A DNA stretch of 47,609 nt, taken from NCBI GenBank assembly GCA_013365365.1, contig JABVXU010000422.1, positions 1-47,609 of the forward strand, written 5' to 3'. Each line of letters starts with the position of its first letter. Within the stretch, counting starts at the first letter, position 1. This stretch comes from Cruorifilaria tuberocauda. Its lineage: Eukaryota > Nematoda > Chromadorea > Rhabditida > Onchocercidae. Of this stretch, positions 11,116-21,964 are shown piece by piece. Made by a program: the position numbers and the translations under genes. The notes beneath the pieces are model-generated. The model was not told where the DNA came from and did no database searches. It saw only the letters and a list, made by a program, of their open reading frames with translations.

Positions 11116-14100
11116 TTAGTCATCGTGAGCTTCAAACGATTTACCAGTTAAAAATTTAGCAACATATAAGTCATTTTGATATATGTGGTTAATAACAAAA
11201 ATGAATAAGGAACATCCAACAGCTGCATGTGCCGCACTGTGCATTATACCATCAACTCCGCCGAAAATCTAAAACCAAATTTACTATAGTTAACTAGAAT
11301 TTGATTTAATAATTTAATAAAGTTTATTTATTTAATAAGAATTTTAACGAAGTAATGGAAGCAATAGCAATGTTTCCAGAAAATCAAGAAATTTTAATGA
11401 AATCTGCATTAAATTCTACCGGTAAAAAGAAATGGAAGTGGGAAATAGGAGTGAGATTATAGAAATAGATTTCACAAAAAACAGGCTGACAAATTTCGAC
11501 TTCTTTTTTGCCGACTAAATGATTGATTTTTTGTAATATTTTTCAGTTTTGAAAACTTCAAAATACTGACCAGAAGGGAAAGTGAAGTTATCGTAAGACA
11601 AAAAAGGAGGACCAGAACTGTTGAGAAATTCGGAAATGCTTTCATAAAACTTATTTGATCATACGAAAATCGGCGAATATGCCTCCAGCTGAAGAGTAAA
11701 TAATTAGACATGATTCTAATAAGCATTTATTCATGTAAATTATTTCTGATGAAGCCTTTTTAAATGCATTTAAAGAAATCAATAAAATTTCAACAAAATA
11801 AGCATTTGCCTGTAGGTTATTCGCATTAGCATACTGATTATATTTGCCAGTATCAAGCCATATGCACCTACGACGTACGAAAGCAAGGAAGACAGAAATA
11901 TCTGGATGGGAGACGAAAGGAATAAATACCAGCCATGCCGAAGAAGCTGAAAATTCTGTAACATATAGTATAATGATATACCAGAAAATAGAATCTATGT
12001 GCAGACTGAATAATTGAAAAAAGTACCAAAGTGTCTTATCACAATATTGGATTAGTAATTGAAGAAACATGCTGACTATATCCCATAGGATTTTAATTTA
12101 CAATGGATCGACAATTTAAGAAGCATAAAGCTCCACTGCTTTTGACATAGATTTATATCATCTTTAACAAACCAGTTATTAATATATATAATATTATCTA
12201 TCGAATGTTATTAAATGAATAAGAGATGGAAAAAAAGGCGAAGTTTAAATAAATTTTTCATATTAATTTTCTAAGCGTTAAACCTGTTCTTCGTTCATTG
12301 TTGCCATAGCAAAACACTCAGTTATACCATTGATTGCAATTATGATTATATAGAAACAGTACAGTCTCAGAATATTTGCACCTGAAAAGAAATACAAATT
12401 CCATAGGATATATCAACAATCAATTACTAAAAAATAAAAATCGGCCGATATTAGTTAAATAAATAAGGCAACAAAAAAGGAATTTAACATAAAATAAAGT
12501 TGAACCATGTAATAAAAATTTTGAAAGTATGCAAAACGAGGCAGCACCAACATACAATTAAAAACATTTAAACTAGACCTAACAAATACTAATTTTCATA
12601 CTAATGTCTTTTTTACAGAATTTAAAATCCAGGCTATTTAAATTGTCTTGAGAAAATACCAGCATTATTGACTAGTATAGCGCCACCGTATATTTTAACA
12701 GCAAGAGGAGAATACGGCATTGCAAAAATAAATATTATAATTCCAATCACAGTAACGATATGCAGAAGACCATTCATTGCATTAATTCCTTTTCTTACAT
12801 CACTCTGCAAAAAATAAATGTGTAATATGCATCAACATTGCTTCCAAAATTTTACAAAATAAAAGGTAAAAGAAATTCGAAGTAAATCTTATTCAAGATA
12901 AATAAGCAACCAAAGAAAATTAGGAGTAACTAACACGGTGGTTTCAATTTGCAAATAAGAAAAAAACAGAATTCGACTTCCGTGCTAATAATACCTGAAT
13001 TCGATCTTTCACTGAAGTTGTTCTCCGAAGACAAGTGGAGAAATACAAATAAGCAGAATGTTCGAGAGGCGCAAAAATTATGCGTGCGACTAAACTACCC
13101 AACTTATCAACTGCATCGAAAACTGCTAAAAACATTCGAATTTATAATATGATTTCAAAATTCCTCCTTGAAAAATGTTAACAAATGAAGTATGCTGAAA
13201 ACTAACAAGGAATTGCACTGATGCTAAAACTGAACTGAAACTAAACTGAAACACGATTGAAAACTGATAAATCTAGCCTTGATCAGATAGAGAAAAGAAA
13301 TTGGTGAATGCAAGCACATAGCCAGTACCATTTGTAATAATCTGCTTAAAAATAGAATGAATAATAAAAGCTTCCAATAGAGAACGATACTGAAATTCAA
13401 CTCCCAATTATTTGTTCCAATCAAGATATTTACATGATGCATGTGAGAAATTATCTACAATTATTTACAAAATGAAAAGAAAAAACTATCACAAATTCCA
13501 AATCATTTAAAATAAAAAAGCACCTCTTTTGAGAAAGCTTTAGGAAAACTCGGATAAAGTGGTATCATGTCGAAATTATTGACAGATGGTACAGCAGACC
13601 GAATGCCAGAAATTAACAAATATATGCACAAAGCTGTGTAACAGAAAGATGAAAGGACCTGTAAATTACACGAGAATGAACTGCACAATGGTATAAAAAG
13701 CAATTGAAAATAATTAAAATAGTGATTTACCATAAAAATCTCTTAAGAGGAGTAACCAACGAAATTTTGATTGCATGACCTAACGATGGGAAAATTCATC
13801 TTTGTGACAATCAATAATTTTCTCGTTGAAATTCAAACTTCACTATCATTTAAGCTTATTTCATTTTTCATGCAATTTATCCGTATCTACTATAAGTTCT
13901 TTCTTTTTTTGAAATTCCTTTATCCTTTTTTGTTATAGAATAACTTCATATTTTTCAGAACAAACCTGTGCACAGCAGAATGCATGAACAGGTAAGATTG
14001 GTACCATAATGACTAGAATGAGTACAAAAACACGCTGCATTATAACCAGGAAACTTTGGGCAAATGCATACTGAGCATCCAAGCCGAATCGTAATGACAA

Positions 14101-15087
14101 TATGACATAAGGTTCAGCGAATGATTCTAACCAGGCAGAAAATCCAAAAATGAATAATGCTGTAGCATATGACGGTACCAATGAAGCGTCTGGTATAGTA
14201 GAAAAAGGTAGCCAAAAACATAGATAGAGTAGAATTGCTATTAAGGGACTAATTAATGGCCTGAAACTGCGCCAAATTAAAAGTGCACTTAGAAAAATTA
14301 TAAAATCTTTTCCCTAATTAAAAAAATCAAATATTTCAAATCTGTTAAAAATTGTATTATGTAATAACTATAGCTAGCGGATATTGTAATGCGCAAAAAA
14401 AACACTTACGCAAACCATAAATGAGTAATTACAACAGACAGTGGTATTTCATTTGCAAGAAATACTTTCCGAAATGGTTCACGTACCAAAAAAATCGTCG
14501 TTGAGTGAAATAACATCAAACTGAAAAAAAATTAAAAATGAAATATTTTTGGATGTCTTAATTTCCATTCGAATTATATATATTAAAGCTTCGTATTTCA
14601 CGGCCTCGTCTTATATTTATGCTATTAATCTGACATATTTGAAAGTTAACATACAACTAGAAATCATTTGAAAGATCATGAAAATTAAAACTCTGAGATC
14701 AAATTACTCAAAGCTCATTACTTGACATTGACAAGGCCCAAAGCATTGCTATCAACTCGTCGCAATAAATACATATTTATGACGAATGAGAAGACGCGAG
14801 AAAGCAACTAAAATTAACAGATGAAATTTATTTTTACGATCTAAATTTTTGATTACTTTTAATCTTTAAGTGATATGAGCTATTGAGAAAAAGAAAAATA
14901 CTGCTGAAATTTCGTGTTCGTTACGACTGCATATCTAATTTATAACAAATTATAAATACACTTCTAGGATTTAACAAAAATTAAATCTAAATTTAATTCA
15001 TCATACAGAAAATACAGAAATTTGTGGCTTTGCATCACAAACCTGTCCGCCGAAATTATGCATGAAAGACGATGCCAACGAATTCAT
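11116..15087 (-). CDS. RFT1: RFT1 homologue, ER oligosaccharide-lipid membrane protein
   Basis: Twelve exons in transcript order: 15087-15043, 14807-14722, 14520-14410, 14260-13966, 13658-13524, 13389-13278, 13125-12995, 12804-12660, 12381-12284, 11955-11810, 11688-11571, 11268-11116. They give 524 residues (human RFT1 541). The protein is a polytopic ER membrane protein needed for Man5GlcNAc2-PP-dolichol use in N-glycosylation; whether it is itself the flippase is debated. Matches to the human protein run along its length: VPSYATALFIFGFSAWLE (VPHYATGVVLFGLSAVVE), KLGSLVARIIFAPLE at residues 269-283, INGITECFAMATMNEEQ, and GLILANIISMLMRITY at 419-434. Two introns need GC donors (13277-13276 and 11809-11808) to hold phase. 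An in-frame stop lies just upstream of the first ATG. It must not be confused with the C. elegans riboflavin transporter named rft-1. It is co-oriented with and downstream of ATG12. Confidence 0.92.
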
Positions 15088-16021
15088 CTCAATAATTCAA
15101 TATATTTCAGTAAGTTCAAATTATATCAAGCCCCGTTTCAGCAACGTAGTAGAAAAACAGTGTCCTAATCTTCGGTTAGGAAAAACATCCATATAGTTTT
15201 TCTCCATTTCTTCTTGGTAGGTCTGAAAACTACAGAGAATAAGATTTTTCAAAAAAAAAGCTATCAACAAATTCAAATTTCGATTACGTGCTCAGACGCT
15301 TGACTTCAAGAAATTTAAAACTATATCATTCAGTTATAATAGTTAATTTCATTAAACTTCATTTTCAGTATTTAAATCGAAAAGTGTTACTCCATTATGA
15401 CATTCACATCTTTCATAAGCATTTCATCGATAATAAAACTTTTTTATTTTGCGCTTTAGAATATTTTATTTCGGTATGTATGTTGCAAAAGTGAAATGTA
15501 GTAATATAATATGAAGGTGAATATTACATTAAATTTTTAACAAAACATCGTTATCGCTTTTGATCCATACACATAATAATGTACAATGTTTCTTTTAGAT
15601 GTTACTGACATCTTCATAATCAGCACAGATAAATTGTTGATAAATAATGAAATATAACAAAGTAATTCAAATGTTTTTAACACATCAAAGACGATAAATA
15701 GGTTGAGCATAGAGTCCCTCCAAACTGTAATTTTTCAATTAAAATTCAGAAAAAAAAGTAGAGTGCCAAAGTATTCAAATTAAAACTGTACGGTTCTTAA
15801 CTGAAAAGCATCAAAATGCTTACTAAAAAGAAAAAATGACCTCTAGTTTGGGCAAAATAAAAAAACATATACGACTATAATAAATGATGATAAAATTAAC
15901 TACCAAACAACCAATTTTAAAGAAAAATTTAGATAACCATCCAAGAATCACATAAAAATTTTTGAAGCGGAAGAAAAGATAAATTGTAAAGTGAAAAGTG
16001 AAAAGTGAATATACAGGGAAA
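15088..16021. other. Spacer between ATG12 and RFT1, no gene seen
   Basis: About 0.9 kb of AT-rich DNA without a recognisable exon on either strand. It contains the 3' flank of ATG12 and the 5' flank of RFT1. The spacing is longer than the few hundred bases typical inside nematode operons, so RFT1 may have its own promoter here. Confidence 0.55.
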
Positions 16022-16727
16022 TCAACCCCATGCTTGTGTTTTACTGTAATTGATAACTAATTTCGAATCACCGGGTGCGAAACAATCCTTTAAATTCCGC
16101 ACCGTTTGATCCGGTGACGGTGCAAAACACTGGTTGATGAAAAGCAATAAAGAATCGCTGTCATTAAGCTGAAATCTTTAAGCATTAAAAGAGGATCTTT
16201 AATTATAAATTACTTACTATAAATAGAGCTCATCAGTGATGCTGATGCAAAACGTGTGTTCTTGATAAAAGAAAATTGTGTATCGGATATGATGACTCTG
16301 GTGGAGAGGATTCTCGAAGTTAATCATGAAAATAGATAAATTTCGACATTAGAGCTGCTATATGTCGTTATTTTTAGTTTTTTTCTGATCATTAATGTCA
16401 GCCAGCAGTTCCACAGCTTGAAAGAATATTTTGGAATGTAAGTTCTCTTGTATATTAACATTTCCAACACTTACTACTATTACTCTAACGATTTCTTCGC
16501 ATAAAATTTTGCTTAAGATACAGTTAATTTCTAAAGGAAATATTCCAAAACATTATGGAAATTTGATGCAAGAAAGGAGAACAAGTCGATACCTTCATAT
16601 AATTTCGCAAAAAAATGCTTAATTCCGCTACTGTCTTCTTTTCATCAACCGTCCACTTATTTTGCTTCAGTATTGGCGCATCACCAACTGCTTTTAATAA
16701 GATTTCTACTTTTGCATTCTCGCCCAT
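16022..16727 (-). CDS. ATG12: Ubiquitin-like autophagy protein ATG12, minimal form
   Basis: Two exons, 16727-16593 and 16168-16022, joined in phase 0, encode 93 residues. ATG12 is conjugated through its C-terminal glycine to ATG5; the ATG12-ATG5-ATG16 complex then drives ATG8/LC3 lipidation during autophagosome formation (LGG-3 is the C. elegans orthologue). [20 protein letters not shown] matches human [20 protein letters not shown], and the second exon carries FINQCFAPSPDQ and ends in TQAWG, with the required C-terminal Gly. It starts almost directly at the ubiquitin fold: human ATG12 (140 residues) has a much longer N-terminal tail. An in-frame stop 6 bases upstream of the ATG excludes extension. 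An acceptor-like TTCTTCTAG ends 28 bases before the ATG, consistent with trans-splicing. It lies 253 bp downstream of the SPT small subunit gene. Confidence 0.93.
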
Positions 16728-16980
16728 TTCTTACGACTTTTCAATAAAATTTCACCTAGAAGAACAAAAATCAGCATTATCCAATTAATCAGAATAGCTC
16801 ATCTCCTCCCAATGTTAACTAAATATAATTAAGCATTAACCATTGTATGCGAATCACGATTTCTAACTTCTTCGACTAATCCACTATCGAAAACTAAACT
16901 TTAAATAAACTTGAGATCCTAGACATGAATTTTGAAATTTTGAAGAAACTTAATAGCTACAAGTAGAGCTAAAAAATACC
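16728..16980 (-). promoter_or_regulatory. Short intercistronic gap with candidate trans-splice acceptor
   Basis: The 253-bp gap separates two minus-strand genes. On the minus strand, GATTTTTGTTCTTCTAG (AG at 16757-16756) lies shortly before the ATG12 start, as expected for spliced-leader addition. No clear AATAAA is visible for the upstream gene, which is common in nematode operons but not proof of one. Confidence 0.45.
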
Positions 16981-17628
16981 TCAAACGAGATTCCACAATT
17001 TGCACGGTAGAAGAATTACAAAAGCACAAACACCAAGAATTACACAATTGAACAATGAACGTTCCCACGGTTCGAGCATATACAAGCCCGTTACAAAACA
17101 GTATTGTCTATAATACCACGAAAATATCGAATTAACCTAAAAAATAAATCGACTATAGTTTGACGAAACAAATTTTACTCCATTTAATTACATTATTTTT
17201 CTAAAAAGTTTCAATAAATTTACAACATGTCGTTTAATTAAATTGTGCTAAATCATAATTTCAATTATTACATCCCTAACTTGTAAGCTTAATTGTAATT
17301 AAGTTAGAAACAAAGAAATGAAACTATGGTTTTTGTAAATTTTCAGCAATAATTCAATTTGCATCTAGCTATGCTATTGTAACAACCTTGCCATTCCTTT
17401 TCGGAATTACTGCTCGTACTATATTACCGACCTTATATCTATCGGATATGCTAATTACTATGATGCGCTAAAACGCTAAGAATGACAATTTCCAGTATAT
17501 TTAATAGGTGACAACAAACCGTTATTTAATAAAAAAATTATAAACATGTTTTTACCAATAGTTCCATATCACGAGTCACTAACCTTAGCTAAAATATTCT
17601 CCTGCTCGTTTCGTCTCGTCTTATACAT
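16981..17628 (-). CDS. SPTSSA: Serine palmitoyltransferase small subunit (ssSPT)
   Basis: Two exons, 17628-17584 and 17136-16981, joined in phase 0, encode 66 residues (human SPTSSA 71). The small subunit activates the SPTLC1/SPTLC2 dimer, which makes 3-ketosphinganine from serine and a fatty acyl-CoA at the ER, and it influences acyl-chain choice. The signature YMLEPWERSLFN is nearly identical to human YMLEPWERTVFN, preceded by SWYYRQYCFVTGL (human SWFYYQYLLVTAL) and followed by a hydrophobic membrane segment NCVILGVCAFVILLP. A stop codon lies directly before the first ATG, and exon 1 is hydrophilic (MYKTRRNEQENILAK). It cannot be assigned to the A or B paralogue of vertebrates with confidence. 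The 446-bp intron contains a possible 81-base cassette exon. It is the first of three co-oriented genes. Confidence 0.9.
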
Positions 17629-18514
17629 TCAATCTCAAATGGATAATCTGGAAATCAAATATTTAGTTTTCCCAATATTTATTTAGTTTTCAGGAGGGAA
17701 AGAAACTATCTATCACATGATATTTGTTACAACTGGACGTTAAGGCAGAAATATAGCTAAACTTTCTAATGATAGTGCATTTAACGTGTAAGAAGTAAAT
17801 GTACAATAATTAAAATTACATAGTTAACAGTTCGCGCAATTTGCATAATATTAAAATATACATTAATATATAGATTTATAATAAGTAAAAAATAGTATAT
17901 TTTTATATATTACTATAAAAATAGTATACTATAAAATAGTATATTATAATATAAATAACTTTTGTTATAAGTTAGATAAACTATTTATCTAATTCTTTTA
18001 TGCACATAATATGAACAGAAGATAAACAGGGAAAAATTAGTAATATCTAAGATTATTCAATTAATATAAGGAAAATCTGAAATCGAATATTGGAAATTAA
18101 AAACTGGAAAATAAAAGAAACTCCCAAGTAATTAAAATATAGAAAAAAGCGATACTGATATATCAGCGTAGCCCACGGAGATTATTTCATATCAAACCGA
18201 TCCAATGCAATCATATATCTTCAATTGTTGTTAACGTACGTTGTCTTGTTCTTATCACATTTATTATCATCTCCTAATTTCTTATAATTTATAAACTCAG
18301 AGATTAAATGATTCTTACAATTTTGTAAACATTTTTTCAGTTTATATTTTCTCAATTGATACTTATTATCCTTTTAATCTCTAAAGCTTATATTTTTGTT
18401 TATTCTTTTGCAAATTTTCTCAATCTCTCACTCATTATGTTTTAATGCATGATATCGTGCAAAATTGTTTGATTTTAATTCTTTTCAGAATATACATATT
18501 AAATCATACATATA
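17629..18514. promoter_or_regulatory. Divergent promoter spacer, SPT subunit / ZFPL1
   Basis: The 0.9 kb between two head-to-head genes must hold both promoters. It contains a cluster of ATAGTATA-type repeats at about 17860-17955 and a palindromic AACGTACGTT at 18234-18243. On the plus strand AATTCTTTTCAG (AG at 18487-18488) sits 26 bases before the ZFPL1 ATG and is a strong candidate trans-splice acceptor. Confidence 0.5.
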
Positions 18515-20873
18515 ATGGGACTTTGTAAATGTGCGAAAAAGAAAGTAACAAGTTTATTTTGTTTTGAGCATCGAGTTAACGTTTGTGAGCATTGTTTAGT
18601 GGAAAATCACTGCAAGGTTAGCTGTTATTATATTATCTATTACTGATAAAGTTACATTAACATATGATATATTTTCGACACGCATCACAAGTGTTAATGT
18701 TACGTAGTGATAAATGAAAATGAAGTTGAAATCCTAGTGAATTACATTCGCATGAAAGATAGTAGAAGAAAACAGTAAGCTTCGACTCTTGTAATATTAC
18801 AAATTATCAATTAGGATTTTGACGTTTAACATCAGCTAGAATTTTGACGTATAATATCAGTGATATATGATTAGAAAGCTAGGTTTCGTAGAGATTCAAT
18901 AAAAATGATTCTTTTTTCTCTAAGCCGAACATTGTATAAATTAAGATTATATTAATTATGATAATCTTATACTAAAATTAGAGATACAGAAGATAAACAA
19001 AAAAAAAAGAATCAGATTGCAGTGTGTTGTTCAAAGTTATTTGTCATGGTTGGCAGATAGTGATTACGATACGAACTGTACACTATGTTCCACGCCGCTA
19101 GAATCAAAAGAAACTGTTCGCTTGAAATGTTTACGTGGGTTTTATTTGTTTCGTTGATATATTTATTGCTAGATGAGAATTACGACTTTTAATATGCCAT
19201 TAACTATTGAAATTTAAACATAGATTCGTTCGAGATTATATATGATAGATATCAAATTCAGTAAGGAATGAATTTTGTAGAAATCAAATTAGAAGAAAGT
19301 TAGAATGGATTGATCAGAAAGAAATTAATTGATCGATCATTTTCTTATGATCATATATTTTCCCATTTTCAGATCTCTTCCACTGGGAATGTTTAGATGC
19401 ATGGGCACGTCGTTTACCAGCAAATACAGCGCCAGCTGGATATAAATGTCAGCAATGTCAAGAGGGTATATTTCCAGCCCCTAATCAAACGTCACCAATT
19501 ATTGAATGTTTACGAGCTGCATTGCAGCAGGCGAATTGGGCACGAGCTGCACTTGGATTATCCCTAGTAAGAATTAGATTTCCTTATTTTCTGGCAGTTT
19601 CATTCTAATACATTCTCGAGTACACTTCCTTTGTGTTTGTAATTAGATTGCATAGGCAAGAAATTTTACATTTATGTTCGCAGTCATCTACCTAATTTTG
19701 AAAAGACTGAATATTTTCTATTAAATATCGTAGTACTGAATCCTTATTAATCGTTTGATTCTTGTAAGAATGTGTGCACGGAGTTTTTTAAGCAAACTTA
19801 TCTATTGCTTTCACTCATATAATTGACTTATTTCACTTCAGTTGCCTGAGCTTGACAATTTACCATCACCTGTGCCATTTATTCCATCAGTGATAACACA
19901 GTCTGAAAGTGAACAACAGAGCTATGTGAATGGATACGTTGTTTCCCAAGAAGGGAACCTCAAGAATGGCAATATTCGGAGTGATATGCCGGTTACTGTA
20001 GTTGACGTAGGTGACGAGTACAGCCAACAACGTCAATTTACTGGTTGGTTTTTTGATTTCAATCAATTATAGTGGATAACATGGCTTGTTTGAAATCATT
20101 TTTTTTATAATTTTCATTATCTTTACGTATTTTTCAGTCTCAAATGATTGCTGTAAATGATCATTAATAGATCTTATTTTTAAGTAAACCTTATAATTAT
20201 TCTTGATCCTATTATCATCAGATTGTTATACGTTGTTGAACCTTTCCTTGTCTCTAGTCTTAAAGCTATCTTACTGAAATAGATGAGCATAGCTTAGCTT
20301 CTTTTTGTGATTTTTCAATGGTATATACTAACAGAACCACATATTATTCCGAATCGTTTACTCTTACTGTTTACTTTTTCTAGCTAGAAAACCCACGAAT
20401 CCGAATGAAAACAGTTATATGATCACAAGTCCTCTACTATCCGAAGATCGTGATGAAGATTTAGCGGAAAACAAGTACAAACGAAGATCAGCTAGTGAAT
20501 GGCTGAATCGCTGGTTTAGGTTTGCGGAATTTGATTTAATTTTCTGTTATATTTGTATACATTTAACCTTTTGGTAAAAAAAATCGACATAATTATTTTT
20601 TTAGTCTTTATAAACTGAAATCAATAATCCAAGGAAATCAAATATCGAAAGCATTTAATTTTTTTCAGATCACGCTATGGCCGACGTACTGTCTTCGATT
20701 CTCGTGCGCAATGGAAACGTGGAATTTTTTATATTATAATTTGCATTATGATATTCATGACATTATTTACAGTACTTTCACGTCTAATGAGTAACCGATC
20801 GAATGACGATCCAGCTTTCAATCCTCTTGCTAATCCAAATATTCGTATTGCATTTCCGGAACATAGTCAGTAG
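18515..20873 (+). CDS. ZFPL1: ZFPL1 homologue, Golgi zinc-finger membrane protein
   Basis: Six exons: 18515-18616, 19023-19134, 19373-19566, 19842-20043, 20384-20519, 20669-20873; all GT-AG and in phase, 316 residues (human 310). ZFPL1 is an integral cis-Golgi protein that binds GM130 and supports Golgi structure. The first exon is almost identical to human: [20 protein letters not shown] with [12 protein letters not shown], a B-box-like zinc site, followed by a RING-like site ([42 protein letters not shown]). [12 protein letters not shown] and [10 protein letters not shown] follow, then an acidic/basic linker, one membrane span near residues 264-286 ([19 protein letters not shown]) and a short tail containing [14 protein letters not shown], matching human DPNLDPLMNPHIRV. 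A strong acceptor-like site lies 26 bases upstream of the ATG. Confidence 0.95.
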
Positions 20874-21964
20874 TGTTACTTCTGATAATTGTGCTTTTCT
20901 TCTCTTAAACTTTTCTCCTCCGGAGGTGATTATTGACATAGATCAGTATTTCGAAGACAAAAGAAAAGTGGTCTTTTGGTTGTGATTTTATCCGTTTTTT
21001 AATTTCGTAATTTCTTTTTCGCATTGTATTTATGGTGTCTGTGCACTGCTTTATAGCTACAAATGTTCTTATTTTCTTTGTTATGTTACATCAAATATCC
21101 ATGTATGACTTAATACATACAGGATGGAACGATTTGATGAATTTTTTGTTGAACTTTTTCGCAAAATCTTATGAGGAGCTGCGTTTACCCTTCAGTGTAC
21201 CATCAGTTGAAGATGTATTGAATAGTTGGCAAAATAAGAATGGTAGATTCGGAAGCTCGCTACATATAGTTTGCCTATTTTGGCTCTTCCTAAGAAGTTA
21301 AAGAATTTCAAGCAATTATTTTGACATTCTCATCATGTCGATGAAGCAACTCTTAGATCTTTTCACATCTATACTCTTTGATTAACTTTGATTAAGCTGT
21401 TCTATTCTAATCAAGGTTGAAAATTTGACGGCAATCCTGTTAACATGTGATACATTATCTTTTGCATTCAGTTCTTCACTTTATTTATTATCAGTTGTAT
21501 GGCTTGAATGTAATTTTAGACTTTGCGAATGCTCTATTTCAATGGTTGTATGGGAATTATGTAGTAATTAAGGAATGAATTGGAATTGAGATATACAGTG
21601 GAAATTTTCATGTACAGTATTCTCAACTTGCTTTGACTAAACAATTTTAAATTAATTGCAGCTTATGGTTTTTCGCTGTACAGTAAATAAAACTGAATCC
21701 GTTGATAGCTTTTGTATCGTTTATAAAGGACTAGGTGTAAAGTTTGTTCACTTATACTTTAATAAACAGCAAAGTTTTCTTTAGCATTATTTCATTTTAA
21801 AACTAAGCTAAGCTGAGCTGAGTGCAAACTAAGCTGTATTTTCGATAGGACTATAATCTATGTTTTTATGTTTTTGATTGTAGTGACATGAATGTGAAGA
21901 TTGCAAATTTATAGTTGTTTCAATTAAGGAATACTTCGAATTAATTTTGATAAGCAGTAAAACG
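20874..21964. other. ZFPL1 3' region and NDUFS1 upstream spacer
   Basis: The 1.1 kb between two plus-strand genes includes a coding-looking frame from about 20880 to 20985 (ends in EDKRKVVFWL), the small ORF at 21032-21301, and AATAAA at 21686-21691, which could end a long ZFPL1 transcript or a downstream unit. There is no strong acceptor directly before the NDUFS1 ATG; GATAAGCAG ends at 21957. Confidence 0.5.
21032..21301 (+). CDS. Possible small ORF, 89 residues, function unknown
   Basis: A single uninterrupted ATG-to-stop frame starts 158 bases after the ZFPL1 stop. The first 25 residues are hydrophobic (VSVHCFIATNVLIFFVML) and could be a signal or membrane anchor; the middle is amphipathic and codon-balanced (SYEELRLPFSVPSVEDVLN), and the end is hydrophobic again (HIVCLFWLFLRS). 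Base composition is richer in G+C than the flanks, which argues against pure chance. I recognise no family. A splice acceptor-like CATACAG inside it (to 21121) leaves open that only the second half is an exon. No convincing trans-splice acceptor precedes the ATG. It may equally be part of the ZFPL1 3' untranslated region. Confidence 0.35.
   Translation: MVSVHCFIATNVLIFFVMLHQISMYDLIHTGWNDLMNFLLNFFAKSYEELRLPFSVPSVEDVLNSWQNKNGRFGSSLHIVCLFWLFLRS

Noticed and set aside
11651..12070. 139-codon minus-strand ORF overlapping RFT1
   Set aside because: It covers two RFT1 exons and the introns around them in the wrong frame; RFT1 homology in the adjacent frame is unambiguous.
13224..13442. 72-codon minus-strand ORF in RFT1
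   Set aside because: The true exon 13389-13278 is in another frame and matches RFT1; this frame is a shadow.
17360..17472. Plus-strand hydrophobic frame inside the SPT subunit intron (contains TTLPFLFGITARTILPTLYL)
   Set aside because: It has no start context, no continuing exon and lies antisense in an intron; likely chance, though it overlaps the candidate cassette exon.
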